Origin: Thermotoga sp. SG1
GTDB lineage: Bacteria > Thermotogota > Thermotogae > Thermotogales > Thermotogaceae
DNA length: 64,000 nucleotides
Direction: 5' to 3'
NCBI RefSeq assembly: GCF_002865985.1
Contig: NZ_LNDD01000003.1
Coordinates: 124,001 to 188,000, forward strand
The notes below the pieces were generated by a model. The model did no database searches. It saw nothing but the letters and a program-made list of their open reading frames with translations, and was not told the origin of the DNA. The first letter of the stretch is position 1. Each line of letters begins with the position of its first letter. Positions 30,337 through 40,215 of this stretch are shown in pieces. The position numbers and the translations under genes were made by a program.

Positions 30337-31488
30337 ATGATACCGCTTTCCAGACCAGATATAACAGAAGAGGACATAGAAAAAGTTGTGAAAGTTCTGA
30401 AAAGTGGCAGACTGAGTCTGGGAGATCACACCAGAAAGTTCGGCGAAGTCGTGGCTCAGTACGTGGGAGCAAGGTACGGCTGGCCCGTCAGCAGCGGAAC
30501 CGCAGCCCTCCATCTCATACTGGAGAGCTTGGACGTCAAAGAAGGAGCTCTTGTTCTTGTTCCCTCCTTCACCTTCATCGCTTCTGTGAACGTCATCCTC
30601 ATGAAAAGAGCAGTTCCTGTCTTTGTAGATGTGGATAGGAGAACTTTGAACGTCTCTTCTGAGACGCTCGAGCACGCCATCGAAAGGTGTCTGAAAGGAT
30701 TCAAACAGGGAGATGTTCACATAAAAGGTGTTCCCAGGTTCTTCATGGCGGTGGATGTGTTCGGACATCCCCTCGACTGGGACGGTGTTCTGGAAGTTTG
30801 CAGCAGGTACGGGATCACCGTGATAGAGGATTCATGCGAGGCGCTCGGTTCAGAATACAAAGGAAAGAAGACAGGAACCTTCGGTGTAGCGGGTGCCTTT
30901 GCTTTCTACCCGAACAAACAGATCACCACCGGAGAAGGTGGTGTTGTTGTGACAGACAGTGAGCAGATCTTTAAACTCGTAAAGAGCATGAGCAACCAGG
31001 GAAGGGGAGAAGACGAGAAGTGGCTTTATCATGTGAGGTTTGGTTACAACTACAGAATCGATGAGATGTCCGCCGCACTCGGTTTGTCGCAGATGAGAAG
31101 GATCGACAGGATACTAGAGAAGCGTTCAGAGGCGGCAGACAGATACTCGAAGATGCTGAAGGACCTTCCATGGGTTCAAGTTCCCGTTGTCGAAGAATAC
31201 GTGACCAGAATGAGCTGGTTCGTTTACGTGATAAGACTGAACGGACCGGACAGAGATCGTGTCATGAAATACATGGAAGAAAAAGGCGCTCAGGTGAGAA
31301 ATTACTTCCATCCCGTTCATCTTCAGCCCTTTTATGAGAAGACGTTTGGAAATATGAAAGGGCTTCTGCCCGTAACGGAGGAAGAATCTGAAAGGACGCT
31401 CGCTCTTCCCTTCTTCACGAACATATCCCCGAAGGAACAGGAACGCGTGGTGGAAGTTCTCAAGGAGGCGGTGGAGAGGGTTGGCTAG
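30337..31488 (+). CDS. DegT/DnrJ/EryC1/StrS-family aminotransferase
   Basis: PLP enzyme that transfers an amino group to a nucleotide-bound keto sugar, as in surface polysaccharide synthesis. From ATG 30337 it is 383 residues. The PLP lysine is K194 in FYPNKQITTGEGG; GWPVSSGTAALHL and EDSCEALGSEYKGK are further cofactor-contact motifs. The start is set by GAGGTG six bases upstream; a GTG at 30328 overlaps it. It is co-transcribed with lnt, which it overlaps by eight bases. The sugar substrate is not identifiable; a nucleotide-sugar dehydrogenase lies at 45.2-46.5 kb. Confidence 0.9.
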   Translation: MIPLSRPDITEEDIEKVVKVLKSGRLSLGDHTRKFGEVVAQYVGARYGWPVSSGTAALHLILESLDVKEGALVLVPSFTFIASVNVILMKRAVPVFVDVDRRTLNVSSETLEHAIERCLKGFKQGDVHIKGVPRFFMAVDVFGHPLDWDGVLEVCSRYGITVIEDSCEALGSEYKGKKTGTFGVAGAFAFYPNKQITTGEGGVVVTDSEQIFKLVKSMSNQGRGEDEKWLYHVRFGYNYRIDEMSAALGLSQMRRIDRILEKRSEAADRYSKMLKDLPWVQVPVVEEYVTRMSWFVYVIRLNGPDRDRVMKYMEEKGAQVRNYFHPVHLQPFYEKTFGNMKGLLPVTEEESERTLALPFFTNISPKEQERVVEVLKEAVERVG

Positions 31489-32917
31489 TTTTTTGTTCAG
31501 TGTTTTATCTGGTGTTCTCACGGCCTTTTCGATGCCCGGCTTTTTATCCGGGGCTTTGATCTGGTTTTCCCTGATACCTCTTTTTTTCGCCATGGAGCGG
31601 ACTGGAATCTGGAAGAAGGCGCTCTTTTCGTTTTTTTACTTCTTCACGCACATTATGATCACCTTCTTCTGGGTTCTTCCAACACTGACGGAGAATCTCC
31701 CTTTTGTTTTTGGAAGGTATCCATCGTGGCTCGGTGTTGTGGTGTATCTTTTGATGGGGGTCATAGAGGCTGCTCCGTTCTTTGGTTTTGGGTTCTTTTC
31801 TCACTTTGCGCCGCGTAGGACTTTCCTGAGGCCACTTTATCTTGCTTCTACCTACACGATATTTGAGTATATCCGCGGAATTGGGGAACTGGGGTTCACG
31901 GGAGGAAGGATCTCTGAAGCTCTGTTCAGGCACACTGGTCTTTTGCAACTTGTCTCTGTCACAGGAACACTGGGTCTTGTGTTTCTGATAGTCTTTCTGA
32001 ACGCCTTCTTCTACGAACTTCTGAAGAAAAGAAAGGCTGTTTTCATCTTCGTGCTGATCGCTCTTGTGTATCTCCTAAACACGACAGTGGAGCATCTTCT
32101 TCCACTGCCGGAGAGTGGAACGTTCGAAGTGATGGCTCTTCAGCCCAACGTTTCCACCTCTTTGAAGTACTTCGCATCGAGCGAGGATATGCTCAACATC
32201 CTTGAAGGGATGCTGAAGGGAAAGGGAGGCCACGTTGTGATGACACCCGAGGCGTTTTTCCTGGAAGATGTCAGGCATTCATCTGTTTCGAACAGTCTGA
32301 AGGAACTCTCAAGAAAAAACTCGATCATTCTCGGCTTTCCGGCCAGTGGAAGAAACAGTGTTTTTCTGCTGGAAAACGGTGAGTTCAAAAGGGTCTACTC
32401 AAAGGTGAAACTCTTTCCCTTCGTCGAAACGCTCCCGTACCCTAAAATCTTTGGTGTCTTCGGTTTTTTGAAAGGACTTTCCTACTATGAACCGGGTGAA
32501 GAGTTTTCTGTTTTCAACGTGAGGGAAAGTCCTCCATTTTCCGTTCAGATATGCTTTGAGAGTTACTTTCCGGAGGTGTCCCGAAACTTCGTGAAAAACG
32601 GAAGTGAATTCCTCGTGACCGTGACGAACGACGGATGGTTTCACTACAAAGTGGCACTGATCAACCACTTCGTTCAGGGAGTCTTCAGGGCCGCTGAAAC
32701 AAGGAGACAGTTTCTTCAGGTTGCAAACACGGGCATCACCGGGCTGATAGACGAGTACGGTAGAATTCTCAGGGTGCTTCCACCGGAAGAAAGACTTCTG
32801 GGACTGTTTCGTGTGAAACCGAAGAAGGAAGAGACCATTTACGTGAAGTTAGGAGACTGGTTCTTCTACCTTTCGATCCTTCTAGGAGGACTTACATGGA
32901 CACTGTCGAAGTTGTGA
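31481..32917 (+). CDS. lnt: Apolipoprotein N-acyltransferase
   Basis: Inner-membrane enzyme that adds the third acyl chain to lipoproteins. The 478-residue protein has six or so N-terminal membrane segments (to about residue 200) and a nitrilase-like domain with the expected Glu-Lys-Cys triad: E257 (MTPEAFF), K308 (YSKVKLFPF) and C358 (QICFESYFP). A final membrane segment ends the protein. The start is TTG 31481, inside the aminotransferase end. An Lnt implies triacylated lipoproteins and an outer membrane-like layer, consistent with the lipoprotein at 25.6-27.2 kb. Confidence 0.92.
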   Translation: MASFLFSVLSGVLTAFSMPGFLSGALIWFSLIPLFFAMERTGIWKKALFSFFYFFTHIMITFFWVLPTLTENLPFVFGRYPSWLGVVVYLLMGVIEAAPFFGFGFFSHFAPRRTFLRPLYLASTYTIFEYIRGIGELGFTGGRISEALFRHTGLLQLVSVTGTLGLVFLIVFLNAFFYELLKKRKAVFIFVLIALVYLLNTTVEHLLPLPESGTFEVMALQPNVSTSLKYFASSEDMLNILEGMLKGKGGHVVMTPEAFFLEDVRHSSVSNSLKELSRKNSIILGFPASGRNSVFLLENGEFKRVYSKVKLFPFVETLPYPKIFGVFGFLKGLSYYEPGEEFSVFNVRESPPFSVQICFESYFPEVSRNFVKNGSEFLVTVTNDGWFHYKVALINHFVQGVFRAAETRRQFLQVANTGITGLIDEYGRILRVLPPEERLLGLFRVKPKKEETIYVKLGDWFFYLSILLGGLTWTLSKL

Positions 32918-32933
32918 GGTGATGATGATGATG

Positions 32934-33941
32934 ATGAAGGTTTCAGAGTTTGACTATGAACTTCCACCAGAACTCATTGCACAGGAACCGGCAGAACCGC
33001 GTGACTCTTCGCGGCTTATGGTTCTTCACAGAAAGATGAAAAAAATAGAGCATCGCATCTTTCGCGAAATAGTGGAATATCTGGAACCTGGAGATCTTCT
33101 TGTTCTGAACGTTTCAAGGGTGATACCCGCTCGTCTTTACGCAAAAAAGAAAACGGGTGCACACATAGAGATACTTCTCCTTGAGCGTCTGGAGGAAGGC
33201 ATCTGGTGCTGTCTTGTAAAGCCTGGCCAGAAGGTGAAGAAGGGAACCGAACTGTTGATCGATGACGACCTTTCGGCCGTCTGCCTCGACAGAAGCGAGG
33301 ATGGAACAAGGATACTGGAGTTTCAACCGAAAAACGACGACCTCATCCTCAAAAAAGGAAAAGCCCCGCTTCCTCCTTACATAAAGAAGGAAGTTCCGCT
33401 GGATAGGTACCAGACTGTCTATGCAAAAGAAAACGGGTCTGTTGCAGCACCGACTGCCGGACTTCATTTTACACCTGAGTTGATAGAGAAGTTGAAAGAA
33501 AAGGGAGTAGAATTCGCTGAGATCGTTCTTCATGTTGGAATAGGAACCTTCAGACCGGTGAAGGTGGAAGAGGTGGAAAAACACAAAATGCACGAGGAAT
33601 ACTACCGGGTACCCAGAGAAACTGTCAGAAAGATCAGAGAAACGAAAGAGAAGGGAAAGAAAGTTGTGGCGGTTGGGACCACAACTGTGAGAACTCTGGA
33701 GACGATAGCCCGGCTTCCCGAGCGGGAAGAGTACGCGGGAAAGACGGATCTTTTCATATACCCTCCTTTCGAGTTCAAGATGGTCGATGCACTGGTCACA
33801 AACTTTCATCTTCCCAGATCAACCCTTCTCATGCTGGTTGCGGCATTCGCCGGGAAGGACTTCATCATGGAAGCCTACAGGGAGGCTGTGAAGAGAAGGT
33901 ACAGGTTCTTCTCTTTCGGTGATGCGATGCTGATTCTGTAG
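32934..33941 (+). CDS. queA: S-adenosylmethionine:tRNA ribosyltransferase-isomerase
   Basis: Makes epoxyqueuosine in tRNA by transferring and isomerising the ribosyl part of SAM. The 335-residue form from ATG 32934 fits the family: FDYELPPELIAQEP at the N-terminus, RDSSRLMVL, APTAGLHFT and the C-terminal NFHLPRSTLLMLVAAFAG. Five ATG codons in a row (32922-32936) precede the coding part; GAGGTGAT (32916-32923) suits the later ones best. It is 16 bases after lnt, in the same transcript. Confidence 0.95.
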   Translation: MKVSEFDYELPPELIAQEPAEPRDSSRLMVLHRKMKKIEHRIFREIVEYLEPGDLLVLNVSRVIPARLYAKKKTGAHIEILLLERLEEGIWCCLVKPGQKVKKGTELLIDDDLSAVCLDRSEDGTRILEFQPKNDDLILKKGKAPLPPYIKKEVPLDRYQTVYAKENGSVAAPTAGLHFTPELIEKLKEKGVEFAEIVLHVGIGTFRPVKVEEVEKHKMHEEYYRVPRETVRKIRETKEKGKKVVAVGTTTVRTLETIARLPEREEYAGKTDLFIYPPFEFKMVDALVTNFHLPRSTLLMLVAAFAGKDFIMEAYREAVKRRYRFFSFGDAMLIL

Positions 33942-33954
33942 CGGTTTGGAAAAC

Positions 33955-33983
33955 ACGACTTTCTCTTAAACAGATGGTATAAA
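33955..33983 (+). promoter_or_regulatory. Promoter of ruvC-polC
   Basis: ACGACT (33955-33960), a 17-base spacer and TATAAA (33978-33983) with TGG before the -10. A second TATAAT at 34004-34009 lies just before the ruvC ribosome-binding site and could be an additional -10 giving a nearly leaderless message. Confidence 0.6.
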
Positions 33984-34022
33984 AACCGAAAATATGTGAA
34001 CAGTATAATGGAGGTCGGACGG

Positions 34023-34520
34023 TTGAGAGTCCTCGGTGTTGATCCCGGGTATGGAATAGTAGGAATAGGCATCATTGAGATCTCTGGAAACAGGATATCC
34101 CATGTCTTCCATGGGGCGATAGAAACCTCCAAAGATCTTCCCAAGGGGAAAAGATTGAAGCAGATATACGAAGAATTTTTGAAGATCCTGGAGAAATTCT
34201 CTCCTGATGAGTGTGCCATGGAGACGCTGTTTTTCGTCAAGAACGTTACCACCGCCATAGGTGTTGGAGAGGCACGCGGCGTGATCCTTCTTGCCCTAGA
34301 GGAAAAGGGCGTTCCTGTTTTCGAATACGCTCCAAACGAAGTGAAGATTTCTCTTACGGGGTACGGAAGAGCGAGCAAAAGACAGGTTCAGGAGAACGTG
34401 AAGCGTTTTCTTGGTCTTTCCGAGATTCCCAGGCCCGATGATGCTGCGGATGCCCTTGCTATAGCGTGGTGTCACGCCCTTCAGAGCAGAATGAGGAGGG
34501 TAACACATGGAAAAGATTGA
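34023..34520 (+). CDS. ruvC: Holliday junction resolvase RuvC
   Basis: Endonuclease that cuts Holliday junctions. From TTG 34023 it is 165 residues with the RNase H-like acids: D7 (GVDPGYG), a glutamate in CAMETLFF, and the C-terminal [16 protein letters not shown] 34023 is chosen because GGAGGTC lies eight bases upstream; the upstream GTG at 33996 precedes a -10-like TATAAT and adds no family-like sequence. It overlaps polC by 14 bases. Confidence 0.95.
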   Translation: MRVLGVDPGYGIVGIGIIEISGNRISHVFHGAIETSKDLPKGKRLKQIYEEFLKILEKFSPDECAMETLFFVKNVTTAIGVGEARGVILLALEEKGVPVFEYAPNEVKISLTGYGRASKRQVQENVKRFLGLSEIPRPDDAADALAIAWCHALQSRMRRVTHGKD

Positions 34521-37500
34521 AAACTTGAGATGGAAAAACATCACCCTGAAGAGTCTGGTAATCGATCCTGGTACCGGTGTCGTGACCATATCCGTTGAAA
34601 ACTACTCCGAGGAAATTGAAGATCTCGTTCGGTCTCTGGAGAAGGAGACGAGGTTTCGTGTTGTGGTGAACGGCCACCGAAACGGTAGTAGTGATCTGAA
34701 GGGGAAAATATTTTCCATTCTGAACGGAAACGTTCCCTACATAAAGGATGTTGTGCTTGAGGGGAACAGGCTCGTACTGAAAGTTCTGGGAGATTTTGCC
34801 CGAGAAAGGATCGCATCAAAACTCAGAAACATGAAAAGGGAATTGGATAGCATTCTACCCCCCGGTGTGGAGATCATGTTGGAAGTTATAGAACCTTCCG
34901 ATGATCTTCTGAAGAAAATCATCCCACAGGCAGAGCCAGAAGATGAGAAAAAGTCTGAAGGTGAAGAAGTGAAGGTCGAAGACAGCAACCACGTGTTCGG
35001 CCAGAAACCAAGAAAGATTGTCTTTACCCCCTCGAAGGTGTTCGAATACAACAAAAAGACCTCTGTAAAGGGAAAGGTCTTCAAGATCGAGAAAGTAGAA
35101 GGAAAAAAGACGCTTCTTCTACTCTATCTCACAGACGGTGAAGACTCTCTCATCTGCAAGGCCTTCAACGGCATAGAAGAGATAGAAAAGGGAGTATCGG
35201 TAGGTGACATCGTTGTTGTGACAGGGGATCTGGCTCAGGAAAATGGAGAGCCGGTTCTTTACGTGAAGGGTGTGACCAAACTTCCCGAAGAGAAAAGAGT
35301 GGACAACTCTCCCGTTAAAAGGGTGGAACTTCATGCCCATACCAAGTTCAGTGATCTCGATGCAATAATGGACATTGAAACGTACGTCAATCGTGCAAAA
35401 GAGTGGGGATTTCCGGCTGTGGCAATCACAGACCACGGAAACGTTCAGGCGATCCCTTACTTCTACGACGCGGCGAAGAGTGCTGGTATAAAGCCCATAT
35501 TCGGGATAGAAGCTTACCTTGTGAGCGATGTAGAACCTATTCTGAAGAATTTCTCAGGTAATGCAACTTTCGAAGATGTTACCTTCGTTGTTTTCGATTT
35601 TGAGACGACAGGCCTCGATCCTCAGGTGGATGAAATCATCGAGATAGGAGCGGTGAAGATAAAAGAAGGGCGCATCATCGATGAATACCACACACTCATA
35701 AAACCTTCCGGAGTCATTTCCAGGAAGAGTGTTGAGATCACAGGTATCACCCAGGAGATGCTCGAAAGGGAGAGAGCCATCGAAGAAGTTCTGCCGGAGT
35801 TTCTCGCGTTTCTTGAAGATTCCATCCTGGTAGCACACAACGCAAACTTCGACTACAGGTTCTTGAGACTTTGGATCAAAAAGGTACTCGGAAAAGACTG
35901 GGAAAAACCTTACGTTGACACCCTCGCACTTGCCAAATCCCTTCTGAGACTGAAGAGTTATTCACTTGATTCCGTTGTGAAAAAACTGGGTCTTGGTTCT
36001 TTCCGACATCACCGGGCACTGGACGATGCAAGGGTCACCGCACAGGTCTTTCTCAGATTCATCGAAATGCTGAAAAAGATCGGGATCACGAAACTTTCAG
36101 AGATGGAAAAACTGAAGGACTCCGTGGATTTCACCGCGCAGAAACCCTATCACTGTACGATACTCGTTCAGAACAAAGCGGGGTTGAAAAACCTCTACAG
36201 GCTGGTATCCGACTCCTACACGAAGTACTTCCACAGTGTACCAAGGATTTTGAAGAGCGAACTGATAGAAAAACGAGAGGGTTTGATTGTAGGAAGTGCT
36301 TGCATCTCAGGTGAACTTGCGCGTGCAGCGCTTGAGGGAGCCAGTGACTCTGAACTCGAAGAGATAGCAAAATTCTACGATTACATAGAGATCATGCCCC
36401 TGGATGTAATAGAAGAGGGCGAAGAGATCGACAGGGAAAGGCTCAAAGAGGTCTACAGAAAACTCTACAGAATCGCAAAGAAATTGAACAAACCGGTTGT
36501 CATGACAGGGGACGTTCATTTCCTGGATCCAGAGGACGCAAAGGGGCGCTCCGCACTCCTTGCTCCTCAAAGCAGGAACTTTGAAAGGCAGCCCTCCCTC
36601 TACCTCAGAACAACGGAAGAAATGCTGGAAAAGGCGATGGAGATATTCGAAGACGAAGAAATAGCAAGGGAAGTGGTTGTAGAAAATCCAAACAGAATAG
36701 CCGAAATGATAGAGGAAGTTCAGCCCCTTGAGAAAAAACTCCATCCGCCAGTCATAGAGAACGCAGACGAGATCGTGAGAAATCTCACCATGGAAAGGGC
36801 ACACGAACTCTACGGTGACCCACTTCCCGAGATTGTTGAAAAGAGAATAAAAAAGGAGCTCGATGCGATAATAAACCACGGTTACGCCGTTTTGTATCTC
36901 ATAGCGAAGGAACTCGTTCAGAAATCCATGAGCGATGGTTACGTTGTTGGTTCAAGGGGTTCTGTTGGATCTTCGCTGGTTGCCCACCTTCTTGGAATCA
37001 CCGAGGTGAACCCACTTCCTCCCCATTATCGCTGCCCCAGGTGCAAGTACTTCGAAATAGTAGAAGACAACAGATACGGTGCGGGTTACGATCTTCCAAA
37101 CAAGAACTGCCCAAAATGTGAAACTCCACTGAAAAAAGACGGGCACGATATACCCTTTGAAACGTTCATGGGATTCGAGGGGGACAAAGTACCCGATATA
37201 GACCTGAACTTCTCCGGAGAGTATCAGGAGCGGGCACATCGGTTCGTTGAAGAACTCTTCGGCAAGGACCATGTCTACAGGGCAGGAACGATAAACACCA
37301 TAGCGGAAAAGAGCGCCGTTGGTTACGTGAAAAGTTACGAAGAAAAGACGGGCAAAAAACTGAGAAGGGCGGAGATGGAAAGACTCGTCTCCATGATCGC
37401 CGGCGTGAAAAGGACAACGGGACAGCACCCCGGCGGTCTCATGATCATACCGAAAGACAAAGAAGTCTACGATTTCACTCCGATACAGTATCCTGCAAAC

Positions 37501-38610
37501 GACAGAGAGGCGGGAGTGTTCACCACACACTTTGCCTACGAAACGATACACGACGACCTTGTGAAAATAGATGCGCTTGGTCACGACGATCCTACCTTCA
37601 TCAAGATGCTCAAAGATCTTACCGGGATCGATCCTATGACCGTTCCCATGGATGACCCCGATACCCTCGCCATATTCAGTTCGGTGAAGCCTCTTGGTGT
37701 GGATCCCGTGGAACTGGGAAGCGATGTGGGAACGTACGGCATCCCAGAGTTTGGAACAGAGTTTGTGAGAGGAATGCTCGTTGAAACGAGACCGAAGAGT
37801 TTTGCAGAACTCGTGAGGATCTCTGGACTTTCACACGGAACGGATGTGTGGTTGAACAACGCAAGAGACTGGATAAACCTGGGCTATGCCAAACTCTCCG
37901 AGGTGATATCCTGTAGGGACGACATCATGAACTTTCTCATCCATAAGGGAATGGAACCATCCCTTGCGTTCAAGATCATGGAGAGCGTGAGAAAGGGAAA
38001 GGGCATCACAGAAGAGATGGAAAAAGAGATGAGGAGACTGAAGGTTCCAGAGTGGTTCATAGAGTCGTGTAAAAGAATAAAGTACCTCTTCCCCAAAGCC
38101 CACGCTGTGGCGTATGTGAGCATGGCTTTCAGGATTGCCTATTTCAAGGTTCACTATCCGCTTCAGTTTTATGCAGCCTACTTTACGATAAAGGGTGATC
38201 AATTCGATCCCACTCTCGTTCTGAAGGGCAAAGAGGCCATCAAAGCTCGTCTCAGGGAACTGAAGATGATGACAGGAAAGGACGCTCAGAAGAAAAACGA
38301 AGAGAGTGTCCTGGAAGTTGCCCTGGAAATGATACTGAGGGGATTTTCGTTCCTTCCACCGGATATATTCAAGTCGGATGCGAAAAGGTTTCTGATAGAA
38401 GGAAACGCTCTCAGAATCCCCTTCAACAAACTTCCAGGCCTCGGTGACAGCGTTGCGGAATCGATCGTTCGAGCACGTGAGGAAAAACCGTTCACCTCGA
38501 TAGAGGATCTTGTTCGAAGAACGAAGGTGAACAAGAACCACGTCGAACTGATGAAGAGTCTGGGTGTTCTGAGAGACCTTCCAGAGACGGAGCAGTTCAC
38601 GCTCTTTTAA
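34507..38610 (+). CDS. polC: DNA polymerase III alpha subunit, PolC type
   Basis: Replicative polymerase with built-in proofreading. The 1367-residue protein shows the PolC order: an N-terminal domain and OB fold (to about 270), a PHP domain starting with [10 protein letters not shown] (near 275), a DnaQ-like 3'-5' exonuclease inserted in the PHP domain (FDFETTGLD near 362, [25 protein letters not shown]), a zinc module with two CPxC motifs (from about 843), and the catalytic core with [12 protein letters not shown] near 895. PolC is typical of Firmicutes but is also known in Thermotoga. GAGGAGGG precedes the ATG; it is co-transcribed with ruvC. Confidence 0.97.
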   Translation: MEKIENLRWKNITLKSLVIDPGTGVVTISVENYSEEIEDLVRSLEKETRFRVVVNGHRNGSSDLKGKIFSILNGNVPYIKDVVLEGNRLVLKVLGDFARERIASKLRNMKRELDSILPPGVEIMLEVIEPSDDLLKKIIPQAEPEDEKKSEGEEVKVEDSNHVFGQKPRKIVFTPSKVFEYNKKTSVKGKVFKIEKVEGKKTLLLLYLTDGEDSLICKAFNGIEEIEKGVSVGDIVVVTGDLAQENGEPVLYVKGVTKLPEEKRVDNSPVKRVELHAHTKFSDLDAIMDIETYVNRAKEWGFPAVAITDHGNVQAIPYFYDAAKSAGIKPIFGIEAYLVSDVEPILKNFSGNATFEDVTFVVFDFETTGLDPQVDEIIEIGAVKIKEGRIIDEYHTLIKPSGVISRKSVEITGITQEMLERERAIEEVLPEFLAFLEDSILVAHNANFDYRFLRLWIKKVLGKDWEKPYVDTLALAKSLLRLKSYSLDSVVKKLGLGSFRHHRALDDARVTAQVFLRFIEMLKKIGITKLSEMEKLKDSVDFTAQKPYHCTILVQNKAGLKNLYRLVSDSYTKYFHSVPRILKSELIEKREGLIVGSACISGELARAALEGASDSELEEIAKFYDYIEIMPLDVIEEGEEIDRERLKEVYRKLYRIAKKLNKPVVMTGDVHFLDPEDAKGRSALLAPQSRNFERQPSLYLRTTEEMLEKAMEIFEDEEIAREVVVENPNRIAEMIEEVQPLEKKLHPPVIENADEIVRNLTMERAHELYGDPLPEIVEKRIKKELDAIINHGYAVLYLIAKELVQKSMSDGYVVGSRGSVGSSLVAHLLGITEVNPLPPHYRCPRCKYFEIVEDNRYGAGYDLPNKNCPKCETPLKKDGHDIPFETFMGFEGDKVPDIDLNFSGEYQERAHRFVEELFGKDHVYRAGTINTIAEKSAVGYVKSYEEKTGKKLRRAEMERLVSMIAGVKRTTGQHPGGLMIIPKDKEVYDFTPIQYPANDREAGVFTTHFAYETIHDDLVKIDALGHDDPTFIKMLKDLTGIDPMTVPMDDPDTLAIFSSVKPLGVDPVELGSDVGTYGIPEFGTEFVRGMLVETRPKSFAELVRISGLSHGTDVWLNNARDWINLGYAKLSEVISCRDDIMNFLIHKGMEPSLAFKIMESVRKGKGITEEMEKEMRRLKVPEWFIESCKRIKYLFPKAHAVAYVSMAFRIAYFKVHYPLQFYAAYFTIKGDQFDPTLVLKGKEAIKARLRELKMMTGKDAQKKNEESVLEVALEMILRGFSFLPPDIFKSDAKRFLIEGNALRIPFNKLPGLGDSVAESIVRAREEKPFTSIEDLVRRTKVNKNHVELMKSLGVLRDLPETEQFTLF

Positions 38611-39146
38611 TCGAAAAAAAGTGCCATGATGAGTACGTCTTCATAGGAGCCGTCGTCTTTTCTGACGGCTCTTTTCTTCACACCTTCCACCTCGAAACCG
38701 AGTTTTCTGTAGAGGCCTATCGCTCTTTCGTTTGATTTCAAAACCTCCAGTTGAATCCTTTTAAAGCCATTCTCTCTTGCCCATTCGATAGCGCATGTCA
38801 TCATCGCCGTTCCTATACCAAGGCCCCAGTACCTTCTTTTAACACTTATTCCAAGTTCACCAACGTGCCTTGTTCTTTTTCTTCCAAATCCCGTGAAGGT
38901 CAGCATGGAAACGATCTCTTTGTTGATCTCTCCTAAGAGCATGAGTTTCCTGGGATCGTTCCGGTACATTTTTATGTAACTCCTCTCGGTGGAAACATCG
39001 TACACCTCATCGGGACGCGTTATGAGAAAGTCCGTCTCAGAAGTGACTTCTTTCATGTACTCAACGATCTTTTTTGCGTCCCAGATGTTTGCTTCACGTA
39101 TCATGAGAACAGAACTGTCTTTGAGCAGAACTCTTTTTGGAAACAC
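38607..39146 (-). CDS. GNAT-family N-acetyltransferase
   Basis: A 179-residue acetyl-CoA-dependent acetyltransferase. The acetyl-CoA loop RRYWGLGIGTAMM and the C-terminal NERAIGLYRKLGF are characteristic of GNAT. It resembles RimI or phosphinothricin-type acetyltransferases; the acceptor is unknown. The start is a GTG immediately after the proC stop (TGAGTG), with GGAGGG seven bases upstream inside the proC end, so the two are translationally linked. Its TAA overlaps the polC TAA on the other strand at TTAA. Confidence 0.85.
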   Translation of the reverse strand: MFPKRVLLKDSSVLMIREANIWDAKKIVEYMKEVTSETDFLITRPDEVYDVSTERSYIKMYRNDPRKLMLLGEINKEIVSMLTFTGFGRKRTRHVGELGISVKRRYWGLGIGTAMMTCAIEWARENGFKRIQLEVLKSNERAIGLYRKLGFEVEGVKKRAVRKDDGSYEDVLIMALFFD

Positions 39147-39914
39147 TCATTTTCCCTCCAGTTCCAGGGCCCTTCTGTACGATGAAAAGAGAGATTCTAT
39201 GATTCCACCTCTCACAGCGGATTTTTCCATTGTAACTATCCCTTCGATGGTTGTACCCGCTGGTGAAGTGACCCTGTGTTTCCATACGGCAGGGTGTTCT
39301 TTCGTCTCAAGAAGAAGCCTTGCAGAACCTTCAAAGAGTTTGTAAACAAGATCCCTGGCCACTTCAAAGGAAAGTCCCATCTTCAGTGCGGCATCGAGGA
39401 AAGCCTCTGTCATCACAAAGATGAAAGCCGGTCCGCTTCCTGTGAGGGCAGTTATCGCGGGAAAGTGTTTTTCCTCTATTTCAACAACAAGACCAAGGCT
39501 TTCAAGGAGTGATTTTACTCTTTCCTTCTCTTCAGAGCTAACCTTTTCGCTGTAACTTACAGCAAGAACACCTTCTTCGACCCTCACACCGACATTTGGC
39601 ATGACACGTGCCACCTTTGGAATGTTGTATTCTTCGATCTTTGATATCTTCAACCCAGCGACTATGGATATGAGAACACCACTGTATCCTTTCAGCTTTT
39701 CCAAAACGCTGAAAGCGTCCTGAGGTTTCACAGCAAGAACGATGTAGTCGGAAAATTTGGCCGCTTCAACATCGACTATCTCGAATGGTTCTCTTTTGAA
39801 ACGAGCAAGTTTTTCCGGCACCTTTTCAACAAGAATCACCTTTTCTGCCTTCTCAGACAGTTTCTCAGCAAAGATAGAGCCCATATTCCCAACACCGATG
39901 ATGGATATCTTCAT
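39147..39914 (-). CDS. proC: Pyrroline-5-carboxylate reductase
   Basis: Last step of proline synthesis, NAD(P)H-dependent. From ATG 39914 the protein is 255 residues: ISIIGVGNMGSIF for the dinucleotide, AVKPQD, and the C-terminal TGSGPAFIF and RVTSPAGTT of the substrate site. GGGGGGAAG precedes this ATG; an upstream ATG at 39962 would span the -10 box and is rejected. It is followed directly by the acetyltransferase. Confidence 0.95.
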   Translation of the reverse strand: MKISIIGVGNMGSIFAEKLSEKAEKVILVEKVPEKLARFKREPFEIVDVEAAKFSDYIVLAVKPQDAFSVLEKLKGYSGVLISIVAGLKISKIEEYNIPKVARVMPNVGVRVEEGVLAVSYSEKVSSEEKERVKSLLESLGLVVEIEEKHFPAITALTGSGPAFIFVMTEAFLDAALKMGLSFEVARDLVYKLFEGSARLLLETKEHPAVWKHRVTSPAGTTIEGIVTMEKSAVRGGIIESLFSSYRRALELEGK

Positions 39915-39935
39915 ATTCTTCCCCCCAGCTGTGTG

Positions 39936-39965
39936 TTTGTGAATATTATACAATTCATTCACAAA
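39936..39965. promoter_or_regulatory. proC promoter -10 enclosed in a 9-base inverted repeat
   Basis: TTTGTGAAT (39936-39944) and ATTCACAAA (39957-39965) are a perfect inverted repeat with a 12-base gap. The minus-strand -10 TATAAT (39950-39945) lies in the gap, so a protein bound here would block RNA polymerase. Repeat centres are 21 bases apart, about two helical turns. No known regulator is assigned. Confidence 0.5.
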
Positions 39966-40070
39966 GTGGGCGTGAAAGGTTGTTTTTTTCCAAAGAGTAC
40001 CTGACTGGTTTGGGTGTCAGAATCACTTATGATGAAGAAGTTTGGTGAGAAATTCTTCAACTAACCGATC

Positions 40071-40098
40071 TTGAAATTCTTCCATCTACTGGTAAAAT
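40071..40098 (+). promoter_or_regulatory. Promoter of tRNA-Thr
   Basis: TTGAAA (40071-40076), a 16-base spacer and TAAAAT (40093-40098) with TGG in front. It lies 15 bases before the tRNA. Confidence 0.75.
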
Positions 40099-40113
40099 AG
40101 AACCTGGAGGGAG

Positions 40114-40189
40114 GCCAGCGTAGCTCAACCGGCAGAGCGGCGCATTCGTAATGCGCAGGTTGTGGGTTCGAGTCCCACCGCTGGCTCCA
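40114..40189 (+). tRNA. tRNA-Thr, anticodon CGT
   Basis: A 76-base cloverleaf with CCA encoded. The acceptor arms GCCAGCG and CGCTGGC pair over seven bases, the D arm has GCTC/GAGC, the anticodon stem GCGCA/TGCGC surrounds CGT at 40147-40149, and the T arm is GTGGG-TTCGAGT-CCCAC. It reads the ACG codon. The tilS gene begins 26 bases downstream with no terminator between, so the tRNA and tilS may share a primary transcript. Confidence 0.96.
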
Positions 40190-40215
40190 TTTCTTTTCAT
40201 AGAGGGGTGTGAAAC

